NCBI RefSeq assembly: GCF_001639105.2
Contig: NZ_CP015285.1
Location: 426,501 to 490,500 of the forward strand
Direction of reading: 5' to 3'
DNA from: Azospirillum humicireducens
Lineage (GTDB): Bacteria; Pseudomonadota; Alphaproteobacteria; Azospirillales; Azospirillaceae
DNA: 64,000 nucleotides
A program made the position numbers and the translations under genes. Shown in pieces: positions 26,282-35,419 of the stretch (position 1 is the first letter of the stretch; every line of letters starts with the position of its first letter). The notes under the pieces were generated by a model. The model had not been told where the DNA came from. It worked only from the letters and a program-made list of their open reading frames with translations, and did no database searches.

Positions 26282-26551
26282 GCGGCAGGCTCGCCAGCGG
26301 TGGGGCGCTCCGGTCAGTATGGCGAACCATCCAACGCCGCGCCAGTCCGGCGGCGTGGTTTTTTCGGCTGATCCGGAGGGGCGTAATGTTGCGGCGGCAT
26401 GGCAGGACCGTGACAGATAGCCGTCGACTGTGGCTTGACGCATGGGTTATAGGATCCGTGTGATCCTGTTTCCATGGGATCCGCAGGATCAATGAAGGCG
26501 GCGGTCGAGCTTGCGGTTATCACTGTCTTGGCGTCTGGGCGGGGCCGGTCG

Positions 26552-27418
26552 ATGAGCTTCGTGATCGATGACGTACTTGTCCGCAATGATCCGGTCGGCC
26601 ATCGCCTGCCGGTGCTGTTCGATTCGCCGCACAGCGGCAGCGTCTATCCCGCCGATTTCCGGGTGGTCTGCCCGCATCCCCTGCTGCGCCAGGGCGAGGA
26701 CAGCCATGTGGAGGAGCTGTTCGCAACCGCCCCCGACCATGGCGCCACCCTGCTGTGCGCGCTGTTTCCCCGCACCTGCATCGACGTGAACCGTGCGGTG
26801 GACGACATCGACCCGGCGCTGATCGACGGCGACTGGCCGGTGCCGCTGCACCCGACCGCGCGCAGCACGCTGGGCATGGGGCTGATCCGCAGCATGCTGC
26901 GGCCGGGCGTTCCGCTCTATGACGGCAAGCTGCCGGCTGCGGTGGTGGCCGACCGCATCGACCGCTATTACCGCCCCTACCATGCCCAGATGCGGCTGGC
27001 GCTCGACGGGCTGGCGGATCGATTCGGTGCGGTCTGGCACGTCAACTGCCATTCCATGCCGTCGTCGCTGCGGCCGGACGGGCGCGATCCGCTGGCGGCG
27101 GATTTCGTGATCGGCGACCGCGACGGCACCACCAGCGAGCCGGGATTCGTCCATCTGGTGGCGCAAACCCTGCGCAGTTTCGGCTATCGCGTGGCGATCA
27201 ACGATCCCTACAAGGGGGTGGAACTGCTGGCCCGCTACGGCGATCCGGCGCGCGGCCGCCATTCCATCCAACTGGAGATCAACCGGCGCCTCTACATGAA
27301 CGAGGAGACGCTGGAGCGGCACGACGGCTTCGCCCGGCTGAAGGGCGACATCGACCTGCTGATCGGCCGCATCGCCGATTATGCCGGCCAGCGCATCCTG
27401 CGCCGCGCAGCGGAATAG
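26552..27418 (+). CDS. HutG-like N-formylglutamate deformylase
   Basis: A 288-residue member of the N-formylglutamate amidohydrolase family with LPVLFDSPHSGSVYPADF, RTCIDVNRAVDDIDP, WHVNCHSMPS, VIGDRDGTTSEPGFV and IQLEINRRLYMNEETLERHDGFARLK. This arrangement is close to HutG, which cleaves N-formylglutamate to formate and glutamate; no other hut genes are adjacent, so histidine degradation is not certain. The start at 26552 is chosen over 26474. Upstream, GGATC-type inverted repeats (AGGATC-N5-GATCCT at 26451-26467) may be a regulator site. A terminator follows at 27421. Confidence 0.82.
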   Translation: MSFVIDDVLVRNDPVGHRLPVLFDSPHSGSVYPADFRVVCPHPLLRQGEDSHVEELFATAPDHGATLLCALFPRTCIDVNRAVDDIDPALIDGDWPVPLHPTARSTLGMGLIRSMLRPGVPLYDGKLPAAVVADRIDRYYRPYHAQMRLALDGLADRFGAVWHVNCHSMPSSLRPDGRDPLAADFVIGDRDGTTSEPGFVHLVAQTLRSFGYRVAINDPYKGVELLARYGDPARGRHSIQLEINRRLYMNEETLERHDGFARLKGDIDLLIGRIADYAGQRILRRAAE

Positions 27419-27420
27419 GC

Positions 27421-27453
27421 GACCCGCCGCCATCCCTGTTCGGGCGGCGGGTC
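27421..27453. terminator. hairpin between the HutG-like and zeta-inhibitor genes
   Basis: An 11-bp perfect stem (GACCCGCCGCC / GGCGGCGGGTC) with an 11-base loop sits two bases after the HutG-like stop and 27 bases beyond the end of the convergent gene. It probably serves both. Confidence 0.7.
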
Positions 27454-27479
27454 TTCCGGACGGGGCGGCGCCCCGCGGA

Positions 27480-27800
27480 TCAGGCCTGCGTCACCTGCTG
27501 GCGCGCCAGATCCAGGAACTGGGCCATCTGCTTCTCCACCCGGTGGTCGGAGATGTCGACTCCGCGGGCGTGCAGATCGGCGCACAGCTTGTCCCGGATG
27601 TCGTGAGGGCCGAGGGTGGCGATGTCGGTGTCCACGACCTCGCGGGCGTAGGCTTCCGCCTCCGCCCCGGTCAGCCCCATCAGGGTTGCCGCCCACTCGC
27701 CGGCCAGCCGGTCGCGCCGCGCACGGATGCGGAAGAGCAGGTCCTCGTCATGTTGGAACTTGGTCTCGAAGGCCTTTTCGCGGTCGTCGAAGGTCGTCAT
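27480..27800 (-). CDS. DUF1476 / ATPase inhibitor subunit zeta
   Basis: The 106-residue protein starts MTTFDDREKAFETKFQHDEDLLFRIRARRDRLAGEWAA, the full signature of DUF1476 proteins. In Paracoccus this family is the zeta subunit, which inhibits the F1-ATPase by binding the catalytic interface with its N-terminal helix; it is confined to alphaproteobacteria. In free-living relatives the inhibition can be weak, so activity here is an inference. It is a monocistronic gene with an AT-rich stretch upstream (27815-27850). Confidence 0.9.
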   Translation of the reverse strand: MTTFDDREKAFETKFQHDEDLLFRIRARRDRLAGEWAATLMGLTGAEAEAYAREVVDTDIATLGPHDIRDKLCADLHARGVDISDHRVEKQMAQFLDLARQQVTQA

Positions 27801-27979
27801 GATGACCTGCGCTCCTTTATCGGTTTCACTCCCATTCCTAAGGATTATATAGCCGGGAAGCGGTCGCCGTCACCGTCCCGCCGCGTCGCAGCCACGGATA
27901 TTCCGCGGCGTTTTCCACGGATTGACAGCGATCCCCGTTCCTCTCCCGCGACAAGACGAAACAGCAGACAGGGCAAGGC

Positions 27980-28753
27980 ATGTGCAGCGTGATTCTCCTG
28001 CGGCGACCCGACGCAACCTGGCCGCTGGTCGTCGCCGGGAACCGTGACGAGATGGCAGGGCGCCCCTGGCTGCCGCCGGCCCGCCACTGGCCTGACCGGC
28101 CCAATGTGGTCGCCGGGCTGGACGAGCTGGCCGGCGGCTCCTGGATGGGGCTGAATGACGAGGGGGTGGTCGCGGTCATCCTGAACCGTTTCGGCACGCT
28201 GGGGCCGGAGGCCGGCAAGCGGTCCCGCGGCGAACTGGTGCTGGACGCGCTCGACCATGCCGATGCGGCCGATGCTGCGCGCAGCTTCGCCCATCTCGAC
28301 ATCCGCGCCTACCGCCCGTTCAACCTGGTGATCGCCGACAACCGCGACGCCTATCTGGTTGTCCATCGCGGCGCCAACCCGCGCCACCGGCCGGAGGTGT
28401 CGTCGATCCCCGCCGGCGTCCATATGCTGACCGCCTTCGAGCTCGACGACCCGCAGGACCCGCGTACCGCCTTCTACCGCCCGCTGTTCGCGCATGCCGC
28501 GCCGCCGACCACCGACGCCCCCGACGCGGAGTCCTTCGCCTGGGGCGGCTGGCCGGAATTGATGGGCAGCCGCATCTGGGAGGGCACGCCGGACGAGCGC
28601 GGCGCCATGGACTTCCTGCTCCCCGGCGGCTTCGGCACCTCCTCCAGTTCGCTGCTGGCGGTGCCACGGGTGGAGCGCCCCGACCTGAACCCGATCTGGC
28701 ACTTCGCCCCCGGCCGTCCGCACGCGGTGCCCTATGCGCCGGTGGAGCTGTGA
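27980..28753 (+). CDS. NRDE-family (TANGO2-like) protein
   Basis: A 257-residue protein beginning MCSVILLRRPDATWPLVVAGNRDEMAGRP, the NRDE motif that names the family. It continues with GGSWMGLNDEGVVAVILNR. Cys2 directly after the initiator Met resembles the nucleophile of Ntn-hydrolases, to which the TANGO2/NRDE fold is related. Human TANGO2 affects lipid and haem handling; the bacterial role is unknown. It precedes purC on the same strand with 136 bases between, which include an AT-richer segment near 28815-28880. Confidence 0.82.
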   Translation: MCSVILLRRPDATWPLVVAGNRDEMAGRPWLPPARHWPDRPNVVAGLDELAGGSWMGLNDEGVVAVILNRFGTLGPEAGKRSRGELVLDALDHADAADAARSFAHLDIRAYRPFNLVIADNRDAYLVVHRGANPRHRPEVSSIPAGVHMLTAFELDDPQDPRTAFYRPLFAHAAPPTTDAPDAESFAWGGWPELMGSRIWEGTPDERGAMDFLLPGGFGTSSSSLLAVPRVERPDLNPIWHFAPGRPHAVPYAPVEL

Positions 28754-28889
28754 GGGGCCGGCGGCCGCACAATCCAGCCCTTCCGCCCCCATCGTTGTGT
28801 TCGTGCACCCGGCTTGCTATATCACTTGGGCACATTCCTGGGCCGGCAAGCTCGCTTGACCGGTCCTTACGTATTTGGACGAACACGCG

Positions 28890-29654
28890 ATGACACGACG
28901 CCGGCGCATCTACGAAGGCAAGGCCAAGGTTCTCTTCGAAGGGCCGGAGCCGGGCACCCTGGTGCAGTACTTCAAGGACGACGCCACCGCCTTCAACAAC
29001 CAGAAGAAGGGCGTCATCACCGGCAAGGGGGTGCTGAACAACCGCATCTCCGAGTATCTGATGAGCCGGCTGTCCGAGATCGGCGTGCCCACGCATTTCA
29101 TGCGCCGCCTGAACATGCGCGAGCAGCTGGTGCGCGAGGTCGAGATCATCCCGATCGAGGTCGTCGTCCGCAACGTCGCCGCCGGGAGCCTGTCGCGCCG
29201 CTTCGGCATTCCCGAAGGCACGCCGCTGCCGCGCTCCATCATCGAGTATTATTACAAGTCGGACGAGCTGGGCGACCCGATGGTCTCGGAAGAGCACATC
29301 ACCGCCTTCGGCTGGGCCGGCCCGCCGGACCTCGACGACATGGTCGCGCTGTCGCTCCGCGTGAACGACTATCTGTCCGGCCTCTTCCTCGGCATCGGGC
29401 TCAAGCTGGTGGACTTCAAGCTGGAGTTCGGCCGGCTGTGGGAGAACGAGGAGATGCGGATCGTCCTGGCGGACGAGATCAGTCCCGACAATTGCCGGCT
29501 GTGGGACGTCAAGACCAACGAAAAGCTGGACAAGGACCGGTTCCGCCAGGATCTGGGCCGTGTCGAGGAAGCCTATCAGGAGGTCGCACGCCGCCTCGGC
29601 ATCCTGCCGGAAGGCGGACCGAGCGACGTCAAGGGCCCCAAGACCATCCAGTGA
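28890..29654 (+). CDS. purC: SAICAR synthetase PurC
   Basis: A 254-residue protein with all PurC landmarks: [78 protein letters not shown]. It joins CAIR and aspartate to form SAICAR in purine synthesis. The start is ATG at 28890; an ATG 15 bases upstream is possible. purS follows after 54 bases, so the two are probably co-transcribed, but purQ and purL do not follow as they usually do in alphaproteobacteria. Confidence 0.96.
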   Translation: MTRRRRIYEGKAKVLFEGPEPGTLVQYFKDDATAFNNQKKGVITGKGVLNNRISEYLMSRLSEIGVPTHFMRRLNMREQLVREVEIIPIEVVVRNVAAGSLSRRFGIPEGTPLPRSIIEYYYKSDELGDPMVSEEHITAFGWAGPPDLDDMVALSLRVNDYLSGLFLGIGLKLVDFKLEFGRLWENEEMRIVLADEISPDNCRLWDVKTNEKLDKDRFRQDLGRVEEAYQEVARRLGILPEGGPSDVKGPKTIQ

Positions 29655-29708
29655 CTGCCACCCGACAACCACCCCTCCACCTAACACCGTAAAGCGAGCG
29701 GACATCCG

Positions 29709-29951
29709 ATGAAGGCCAAGGTTCACGTCACCCTCAAGCGCGGCGTTCTCGACCCCCAGGGCAAGGCCATCGCGCACGCGCTGCACACGCTGGGCTTCGA
29801 CGGCGTCGAGGACGTCCGCGCCGGCAAGGTGATCGAGCTGCAGCTCAAGAGCACCGACGAGGCGACCGCCCGCAAAGAGGTCGAGGCGATGTGCAGCAAG
29901 CTGCTCGCCAACACCGTGATCGAGGACTACGCCATCGAGCTGGTGGCCTGA
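29709..29951 (+). CDS. purS: FGAM synthase subunit PurS
   Basis: An 80-residue protein (MKAKVHVTLKRGVLDPQGKAIAHALHTLGFDGVEDVRAGK) that is a full-length PurS. PurS couples the glutaminase PurQ with the small-type PurL to make formylglycinamidine ribonucleotide. Here it is followed by a DNA glycosylase gene rather than purQ and purL, so its partners must be encoded elsewhere. Confidence 0.95.
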   Translation: MKAKVHVTLKRGVLDPQGKAIAHALHTLGFDGVEDVRAGKVIELQLKSTDEATARKEVEAMCSKLLANTVIEDYAIELVA

Positions 29952-29995
29952 GCCACCGCTTGCGGGATGTGGAGCGCGGCCGATGAGCGTCGAGC

Positions 29996-30634
29996 ATGAA
30001 CGCTGATCATCTGGCCGCGCTCGACCCCATTTTCGCCGAGTGCCTGCGCGTCGGCGGCCCGGTGATCCGCGATTTCACCCGGCCGACCGGCTTCGTCGGC
30101 CTGCTGCGCATGGTGATGGAGCAGCAGCTCTCCACCAAGGTGGCGCTGGCGCTGTGGGCCAAGCTGCAGCACCGGCTGGGCGGCGCGGTCACCCCCGACG
30201 CCATCCTGGCGCTCGACGATGAAAGCCTGCGTGCCTGCGGCTTCTCCCGCCAGAAGATCGGCTATGCCCGCGGCCTTGCCGAGGCGGTGGCGAGCGGCCG
30301 GCTCGATTTCGACATCATCCATGATTTGCCCGACGAGGAGGCGATTGCCCAACTCGTCGCGTTGAAGGGCATCGGCCGCTGGAGCGCCGAGGTCTATCTG
30401 ATGACCACGCTCGACCGGCCGGACATCTGGCCGATCGGCGATCTGGCGATCCAGCTGGGCGTCCAGCGGCTGAAGGGCTGGGCCGACAAGCCGACCGCGA
30501 AGCAGCTGATCGAGGTGGCCGAGCCCTGGCGGCCCTATCGCTCGCTGGCGGCGCGGCTGGTCTGGCACCATTACGTGGCATTGCAGGAGCAGGCGAGGGC
30601 GGCGAGGGTCGGCAAGGGATTGCCCCCTCCCTAA
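29996..30634 (+). CDS. DNA-3-methyladenine glycosylase II (AlkA-like)
   Basis: A 212-residue helix-hairpin-helix glycosylase. It shows FVGLLRMVMEQQLSTKVA, the HhH motif ALKGIGRWSAEVYLM and the catalytic Asp in WPIGDLAIQLGVQ, the pattern of bacterial AlkA/Mag-type enzymes without the N-terminal domain of E. coli AlkA. It excises alkylated purines from DNA. The gene starts 44 bases after purS and may be transcribed with it. A palindromic repeat begins right at its stop codon. Confidence 0.87.
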   Translation: MNADHLAALDPIFAECLRVGGPVIRDFTRPTGFVGLLRMVMEQQLSTKVALALWAKLQHRLGGAVTPDAILALDDESLRACGFSRQKIGYARGLAEAVASGRLDFDIIHDLPDEEAIAQLVALKGIGRWSAEVYLMTTLDRPDIWPIGDLAIQLGVQRLKGWADKPTAKQLIEVAEPWRPYRSLAARLVWHHYVALQEQARAARVGKGLPPP

Positions 30635-30732
30635 CCCTCCCCCGCTAATGCGGGAGAGGGAACTGCCGCTGCACTCCCGCAAAGCTCCTGCCCCCTCCAC
30701 CGCGGTAGCGGGGGAGGGATGGGGAGGGGGCC
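30621..30732. repeat. GC-rich palindromic intergenic repeat, copy 2
   Basis: A two-hairpin element: CCCCCTCCCTAACCCTCCCC with a CGCTAATGCG turn and GGGAGAGGG, a spacer of about 45 bases, then CCGCGGTAGCGGGGG and AGGGATGGGGAGGGGGC. The outer ends are complementary to each other, so the whole could fold as one large hairpin. It overlaps the last codons of the glycosylase gene (its Leu-Pro-Pro-Pro tail) and lies before the convergent lipid kinase. Confidence 0.75.
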
Positions 30733-30745
30733 TCCGAGCGATCAC

Positions 30746-31714
30746 TCACCCCGCCAGCACCGGCAACCGCCACCCCGCCAGTGCGATCTCCACCGGCAGC
30801 CGCGCCAGCACGTCGCCGTCGCCCTGCACCGCGTCGGCGAACAGCTCGTCACCCGCCGGCCCTTCGATGCGCACGCGTTTCGCCGTCACCACGCGATACT
30901 CCGGGAAGCGCGCCAAGCGCCCGGCGGTGACGCCCCAGACATAGCGCAGCGCGTTCAGCCGCCCGCCGCGCGGGAACAGGCAGACATGCAGCTCCGGCTC
31001 GGTCAGCCGGGCATCGGGCGCACAGATGAAGCGGCCGCCGTAGAAATGCCCCTTGGCGACGATGACCGACGCCACGTCCTGAGCCTCCCCGTCATCCAGC
31101 GTCACGCGATAGCGGTGATCCGGCCGGGTTGCCAGCTGCACCAGCGTTTCGGCCACATAGGCGCCCTTGCCGATCAGCCGCTTCACCCGTGGATCGACCC
31201 GCTCCACCACCCGCGCGTCCAGCCCGACCCCGGCCATCAGCGAGAACACCCGCCCATTCGCCAGCGCCGGCCAGATCATCGTCCGCCTCCCGCCGGCAAT
31301 CGCCGCGGCGATGCACTCGGCATCCATGCCCAAACCCAACTCGGCGGCCAGCACGTTGGCGGTGCCCATCGGCACGATGCCGAGCGGCAGCGGCAGGCCC
31401 GCCTCGGCATGGACCGCCAGCCCGTTGATGACCTCGTTGATGGTGCCGTCGCCGCCGGCCGCGATGACGGCATCGACGGCGGCGGGATCGGCCGCGCTGG
31501 CGAAGGCCTCCGCATCGCCGCGCTTGCCCGTCGGCTTGACCGTGACCGACAGGCCGCGCGCCTCCAGCCGGGAAACCACCGCGCGCAGCCGCCGCGCCCG
31601 CCGCCCGCCCGCCGTCGGGTTGTGGATCACCAGCAGCCGCCGCACTTCGGTCGTGGCATCGTTTCCGCCGCCCGTGCCCACCACCGGGTTCTCGTCCATC
31701 AGCACCGTGTCGCG
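30746..31714 (-). CDS. diacylglycerol/sphingosine kinase-family lipid kinase
   Basis: A YegS/DagK-type kinase of about 322 residues: LLVIHNPTAGGRRARRL at the N terminus, AGGDGTINEVINGLA (catalytic GGDGT loop), LGIVPMGTANVLAAELGL and a C-terminal region with GGRFICAPDARLTEPELHVCLF. It phosphorylates a lipid such as diacylglycerol, relevant to membrane lipid recycling. The start is not certain: GTG at 31714 has a GGGAG site, ATG at 31699 is also possible, and the open frame to 31825 is not conserved-looking. It is divergent from the lipid A-type phosphatase gene. Confidence 0.84.
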   Translation of the reverse strand, partial: RDTVLMDENPVVGTGGGNDATTEVRRLLVIHNPTAGGRRARRLRAVVSRLEARGLSVTVKPTGKRGDAEAFASAADPAAVDAVIAAGGDGTINEVINGLAVHAEAGLPLPLGIVPMGTANVLAAELGLGMDAECIAAAIAGGRRTMIWPALANGRVFSLMAGVGLDARVVERVDPRVKRLIGKGAYVAETLVQLATRPDHRYRVTLDDGEAQDVASVIVAKGHFYGGRFICAPDARLTEPELHVCLFPRGGRLNALRYVWGVTAGRLARFPEYRVVTAKRVRIEGPAGDELFADAVQGDGDVLARLPVEIALAGWRLPVLAG

Positions 31715-31916
31715 CACCGATTCGCTCTCCCTGACCGGCGCACCAGGCGCCTTCTGTTGCGGAACCGTGAAGGGCAGGCGGCGGTTTCGTTGCAGTAAAA
31801 CTGCAACATTGTGACGAATGCCCAAATCACTGTGACGAATAGGTGCGGGCGTTCCAAATCATTGTCAAGATATGGTGCTTTCCTTTATACGGCAGTTGTC
31901 TTGATGGCCACCGGCC

Positions 31917-32759
31917 ATGGCGACGACGGAGCGGATGATGGACGCCGTCCCAGCGGTCAAGCGCTACCGCAGCATTTGGATATCCGACGTTCATCTGGGA
32001 ACGCGCGGCTGTCAGGCGGAGCTGCTTCTCGATTTCCTGAAGCATACCGAATCGGATCACCTGTTCCTGGTCGGCGACATCGTCGACGGCTGGCGGCTGA
32101 AGAAAAGCTGGTACTGGCCCCAGGCCCACAATGACGTGGTGCAGAAGATCATGCGCCGCGCCCGCAAGGGGGTGCAGGTCTATTACATTCCCGGCAACCA
32201 TGACGAGGCGGCGCGCGACTATGTCGGCCTGCAGTTCGGCGGCGTGCATGTCGTCGACGAATGGGTTCACACCACCGCCGACGGAAAGCGTCTGCTGATC
32301 ACCCACGGCGACAAGTTCGACGCGGTGGTGCGCTATGCCAAGTGGCTGGCCCTGCTGGGCGATCACGCCTACGTCACGCTGCTGCACGTCAACACCCTGT
32401 TCAACTGGGTGCGCCGCAGGCTGGGCTTCAATTACTGGTCGCTGTCGGCCTACCTGAAGCACAAGGCCAAGACCGCGGTCGAGTTCATCGGCAAGTACGA
32501 AGAGGCGCTGGGCGACGAAGCCCGCCGCCGCAATGTCGACGGCGTCGTCTGCGGCCACATCCACACCGCCGAGATGCGCGATATCGAAGGAATCCTCTAT
32601 TGCAACGACGGCGATTGGGTCGAGTCCTGCACCGCCTTGGTGGAGCACGACAGCGGCGTGCTGGAGATCATCCACTGGGCGGAGGTCATGGCGCGGCGGC
32701 TTCCCGCCCCCGGCCCGAGTGCGGGCAAGATCACGGCGAAGGAACGGGAAGCGGCGTGA
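31917..32759 (+). CDS. UDP-2,3-diacylglucosamine diphosphatase-like phosphoesterase
   Basis: A 280-residue calcineurin-like phosphoesterase: SIWISDVHLGTRGCQ, FLVGDIVDGWRLK, YIPGNHDEAARD, LLITHGDKFDAVV and VVCGHIHTAEM give the complete dimetal site. It resembles the LpxH/LpxH2 group that hydrolyses UDP-2,3-diacylglucosamine in lipid A synthesis, though this longer alphaproteobacterial type may instead act in glycolipid metabolism. The start at 31917 or ATG at 31935 (GGAG just upstream) are both possible. Its stop overlaps the start of the glycosyltransferase gene (GTGA), so translation is coupled. Confidence 0.83.
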   Translation: MATTERMMDAVPAVKRYRSIWISDVHLGTRGCQAELLLDFLKHTESDHLFLVGDIVDGWRLKKSWYWPQAHNDVVQKIMRRARKGVQVYYIPGNHDEAARDYVGLQFGGVHVVDEWVHTTADGKRLLITHGDKFDAVVRYAKWLALLGDHAYVTLLHVNTLFNWVRRRLGFNYWSLSAYLKHKAKTAVEFIGKYEEALGDEARRRNVDGVVCGHIHTAEMRDIEGILYCNDGDWVESCTALVEHDSGVLEIIHWAEVMARRLPAPGPSAGKITAKEREAA

Positions 32760-33754
32760 ACATCCTGATCGTCAGCGACGCCTGGCACCCGCAGGTGAAC
32801 GGCGTCGTGCGCACCATCGGCACCGTACGGGCCGAGTTGGAGGCGATGGGCCACAGCGTCGAGGTGATCGGCCCCGACCGCTTCCGCACCCTGCCGATGC
32901 CGACCTACCCGGAAATCCGCTTGGCGGTGGGGGCGAAGCGCCGGCTGTGGGCGATGATCGACGGCATGCGGCCCGATTGCATCCACATCGCCACCGAAGG
33001 ACCGCTGGGCTTCGCGGCGCGGTCCTATTGCCTGAAGCACGGCAAGCCCTTCACCACCGCCTACCACACGCGCTTTCCCGAATATGTCCGCGACCGCGCG
33101 CCGATCCCGCTGGCGCTGTCCTATGCGGTGGTTCGCCGCTTCCACAAGCCGTCCTCGGCGGTGATGGTGGCGACCCAGACCATCGAGGATGCGCTGAAGA
33201 CCCGCGGCTTCGCCAACATCCGCCGCTGGACCCGTGGCGTCGATACCGAGCTGTTCCGTCCCCGCGACAAGGGCTTTCTCGATCTGCCGCGGCCGGTGTC
33301 GATGTATGTCGGCCGCGTCGCAGTGGAAAAGAACCTGGAGGATTTCCTGCGCCTTGACCTGCCGGGCACCAAGGTGGTGGTCGGCGACGGTCCGGCACGG
33401 GAAGAGTTGCAGCGCAAATACCCGGCTGTCCATTGGGTCGGCGCCAAGCATGGCGAGGAGCTGGCCAAGCATTACGCCGCCGCCGACGTCTTCGTCTTCC
33501 CGTCGCGCACCGACACCTTCGGGCTGGTCCTGCTGGAGGCGCTGGCGTCGGGCGTGCCGGTGGCCGCCTATCCGGTGCCGGGACCGCTTGACGTGGTCGA
33601 CGGCTCCGGCGCCGGCTGCCTGGACGTCGATCTGAAGCGGGCGGTGGAAGGCGCCCTGACGATCCCGGCGCAGACCTGCCGGGACTATGCGCTGGGTTAT
33701 TCCTGGCGCCGCTCGGCCGAACAGTTCCTGTCCAACCTGCGGCCCTTCTCGTAA
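32756..33754 (+). CDS. GT4-family glycosyltransferase
   Basis: A 332-residue GT-B enzyme starting at a GTG that overlaps the previous stop. It has MNILIVSDAWHPQVNGVVRTIGTV, TAYHTRFPEYVRDR, VMVATQTIEDAL, WTRGVDTELFRP, SMYVGRVAVEKNLEDFL and PSRTDTFGLVLLEALASGVPVAAYPVPGPLDVV (the E-x7-E nucleotide-sugar motif). It is closest in pattern to glycosyltransferases that add sugars to diacylglycerol. Coupling with an LpxH-like phosphatase and proximity to a divergent lipid kinase suggest glycolipid synthesis; the sugar and acceptor are not known. Confidence 0.87.
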   Translation: MNILIVSDAWHPQVNGVVRTIGTVRAELEAMGHSVEVIGPDRFRTLPMPTYPEIRLAVGAKRRLWAMIDGMRPDCIHIATEGPLGFAARSYCLKHGKPFTTAYHTRFPEYVRDRAPIPLALSYAVVRRFHKPSSAVMVATQTIEDALKTRGFANIRRWTRGVDTELFRPRDKGFLDLPRPVSMYVGRVAVEKNLEDFLRLDLPGTKVVVGDGPAREELQRKYPAVHWVGAKHGEELAKHYAAADVFVFPSRTDTFGLVLLEALASGVPVAAYPVPGPLDVVDGSGAGCLDVDLKRAVEGALTIPAQTCRDYALGYSWRRSAEQFLSNLRPFS

Positions 33755-33759
33755 ATGCG

Positions 33760-34578
33760 TCAGGTCAGCGGGGGCGGCGCTTCGCGGTGCCGTCCTCCGC
33801 CGTTCGCCCTGACCCGCTGGCGCAGCAGCAGCCGCGTCCGCGTCCGCGCGTCGTCCACCATCGGCACGATCGCCAGCAGCACCAGGAATGCGGCCAGCGG
33901 CACCGTCGTGACGTAGCCCACATATTTGAATCCGGCGGCACCGACCACGCCGCCCAGGCAGAAGGCGCCGAGCAGGGCCACCAGCAGCCCCAGCCGCGGC
34001 CAGTTGGTGCGCACCGGCTTGTAGCGTTCTGACTCGGTGCCGAGATTGATGTAGACCAGCTTGCCCAGCTCGATCCCGATGTCGGTGACGATGCCGGTCA
34101 TGTGGGTGGTGCGGATCTCCGCATTGGAGATCTTGGTGACGATGGCGTTCTGCAGCCCCATGATGAAGCACAGCAGCAGAACCGTCACCGGCACGAACAG
34201 GGCCCGATGGTCGTCCAGGCTGTTGCCCAGCAGCCCGAAGCCCAGCAGCAGCAGCGCCTCCCAGAACAGCGGGTAGGCATAGGCGCTGTGCATCCTGTGG
34301 TGCCGCCCCCAATTGACGAGGATGGTCGAATAGGCCGCCCCCGACACGAAGGCCGCCACCGACGCCATCCCCGCCGCCGCCGTCACGAGGTTCCCCAGGA
34401 TCAGGTTGTCGGCGATGGACGAGACGATGCCGGTCATGTGCGAGGTGTATTGCAGCACCGCCAGCAGCCCGCCCGCATTGATCGCCCCGGCGACGAAGGC
34501 CAGCGATACACCGAGATGGACGTTGGCCCGCCTGGTTCGCTTGCTCTCCGAAAGCGTGCGCAGATATGAAAAAGGCAT
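33760..34578 (-). CDS. DUF1275 (YoaK-like) membrane protein
   Basis: A 272-residue protein with six or so hydrophobic segments and the DUF1275 hallmarks AFVAGAINAGGLLAVLQYTSHMTGIVSSIADNL and GLQNAIVTKISNAEIRTTHMTGIVTDIGIELGK. The two TSHMTG/TTHMTG repeats are characteristic. The function of the family is not known; it has been annotated as a possible permease. The C-terminal tail is basic and cytoplasmic. It faces the glycosyltransferase gene with only five bases between their stops. Confidence 0.85.
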   Translation of the reverse strand: MPFSYLRTLSESKRTRRANVHLGVSLAFVAGAINAGGLLAVLQYTSHMTGIVSSIADNLILGNLVTAAAGMASVAAFVSGAAYSTILVNWGRHHRMHSAYAYPLFWEALLLLGFGLLGNSLDDHRALFVPVTVLLLCFIMGLQNAIVTKISNAEIRTTHMTGIVTDIGIELGKLVYINLGTESERYKPVRTNWPRLGLLVALLGAFCLGGVVGAAGFKYVGYVTTVPLAAFLVLLAIVPMVDDARTRTRLLLRQRVRANGGGRHREAPPPLT

Positions 34579-34740
34579 GCATCACCGCGAGGCGGAGGAT
34601 TTGGATCAGGATAGCGGACGGACGGGGCGGGGGACAATGCGACGGGATGGGCTTTCCCGTCTCGCGAAACCGATCCCTTGGCGATGGACGCGGGCCATGG
34701 TTCCATTCTGCTCTCCCCCATCGGCGCGAGATGTCCGCTC

Positions 34741-35352
34741 ATGAGCCCCGAATTCCTCGTCACCTCCCTGATCGTCGTCGCCTCCCCCGGCACAGGGGTG
34801 TTGCTCACGCTGGCGGCCGGATTGTCCCAGGGCGCGCGGGCCAGTGCGATCACGGCGTTCGGCTGCACGCTGGGGATCGTGCCGCACATGGCGGCGGCCG
34901 TTCTCGGGCTGGCGGCTCTGCTGCACACCAGCGCCGTGGCCTTTCAGGGGCTGAAGATCCTGGGCGTGCTCTATCTGCTCTACATGGCCTGGGCGACGTT
35001 GAAGGAGCAGGGGGCGCTCAACGTCGAGGCGGAGGCGGCGCGGCTTCCGGCCGGGCGGATGATCCTGCGGGCGGTTCTGGTCAATGTCCTGAACCCGAAA
35101 CTGTCGATCTTCTTCCTGGCCTTCCTGCCGCAGTTCGTCACCGATGCCGATCCGCAGCCGCTCGCCCGCATGCTGGAGCTCAGCGGCGTGTTCATGGCGC
35201 TGACTTTCGTCGTGTTCGTCGTCTACGGCCTGTTCGCGGCGGCGGTGCGCGATCAGGTGGTCTCCCGCCCACGGGTGATGGCCTGGATGCGCCGCAGCTT
35301 CGCCGCCGCCTTTGCCGCGCTGGGGGCGAAGCTGGCGCTGGCGGAGCGGTGA
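34741..35352 (+). CDS. LysE/RhtB-family amino acid exporter (1)
   Basis: A 203-residue membrane protein starting MSPEFLVTSLIVVASPGTGVLLTLAAGLSQGARASAITAFGCTLGI, the typical N terminus of the LysE/RhtB family, with LLYMAWATL and ILVNVLNPKLSIFFLAFLPQFV-like sequence in the middle. Such proteins export amino acids or their derivatives. The true start is the ATG at 34741; the 63 bases upstream are open but not conserved. A second family member lies at 39.5 kb. Confidence 0.88.
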   Translation: MSPEFLVTSLIVVASPGTGVLLTLAAGLSQGARASAITAFGCTLGIVPHMAAAVLGLAALLHTSAVAFQGLKILGVLYLLYMAWATLKEQGALNVEAEAARLPAGRMILRAVLVNVLNPKLSIFFLAFLPQFVTDADPQPLARMLELSGVFMALTFVVFVVYGLFAAAVRDQVVSRPRVMAWMRRSFAAAFAALGAKLALAER

Positions 35353-35388
35353 GATGGGAATTGGAGACCATGACGAGCTGGACTATAT

Positions 35389-35408
35389 CTGACCAATCAT
35401 CTGGTCAG
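35389..35408. promoter_or_regulatory. probable operator of the toxin-antitoxin pair
   Basis: A perfect 7-bp inverted repeat CTGACCA-N6-TGGTCAG lies 12 bases before the antitoxin start and overlaps a possible -10 box (TATATCT, 35384-35390). Antitoxin-toxin complexes of this type usually repress their own promoter by binding such a palindrome. Confidence 0.65.
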
Positions 35409-35419
35409 GATGCCCGGAC

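Noticed and set aside
30621..30732. Possible CRISPR array suggested by repeated palindromes in intergenic regions
   Set aside because: The palindromes occur as isolated pairs scattered over the window, not as regular repeats with unique spacers, and no cas genes are present.
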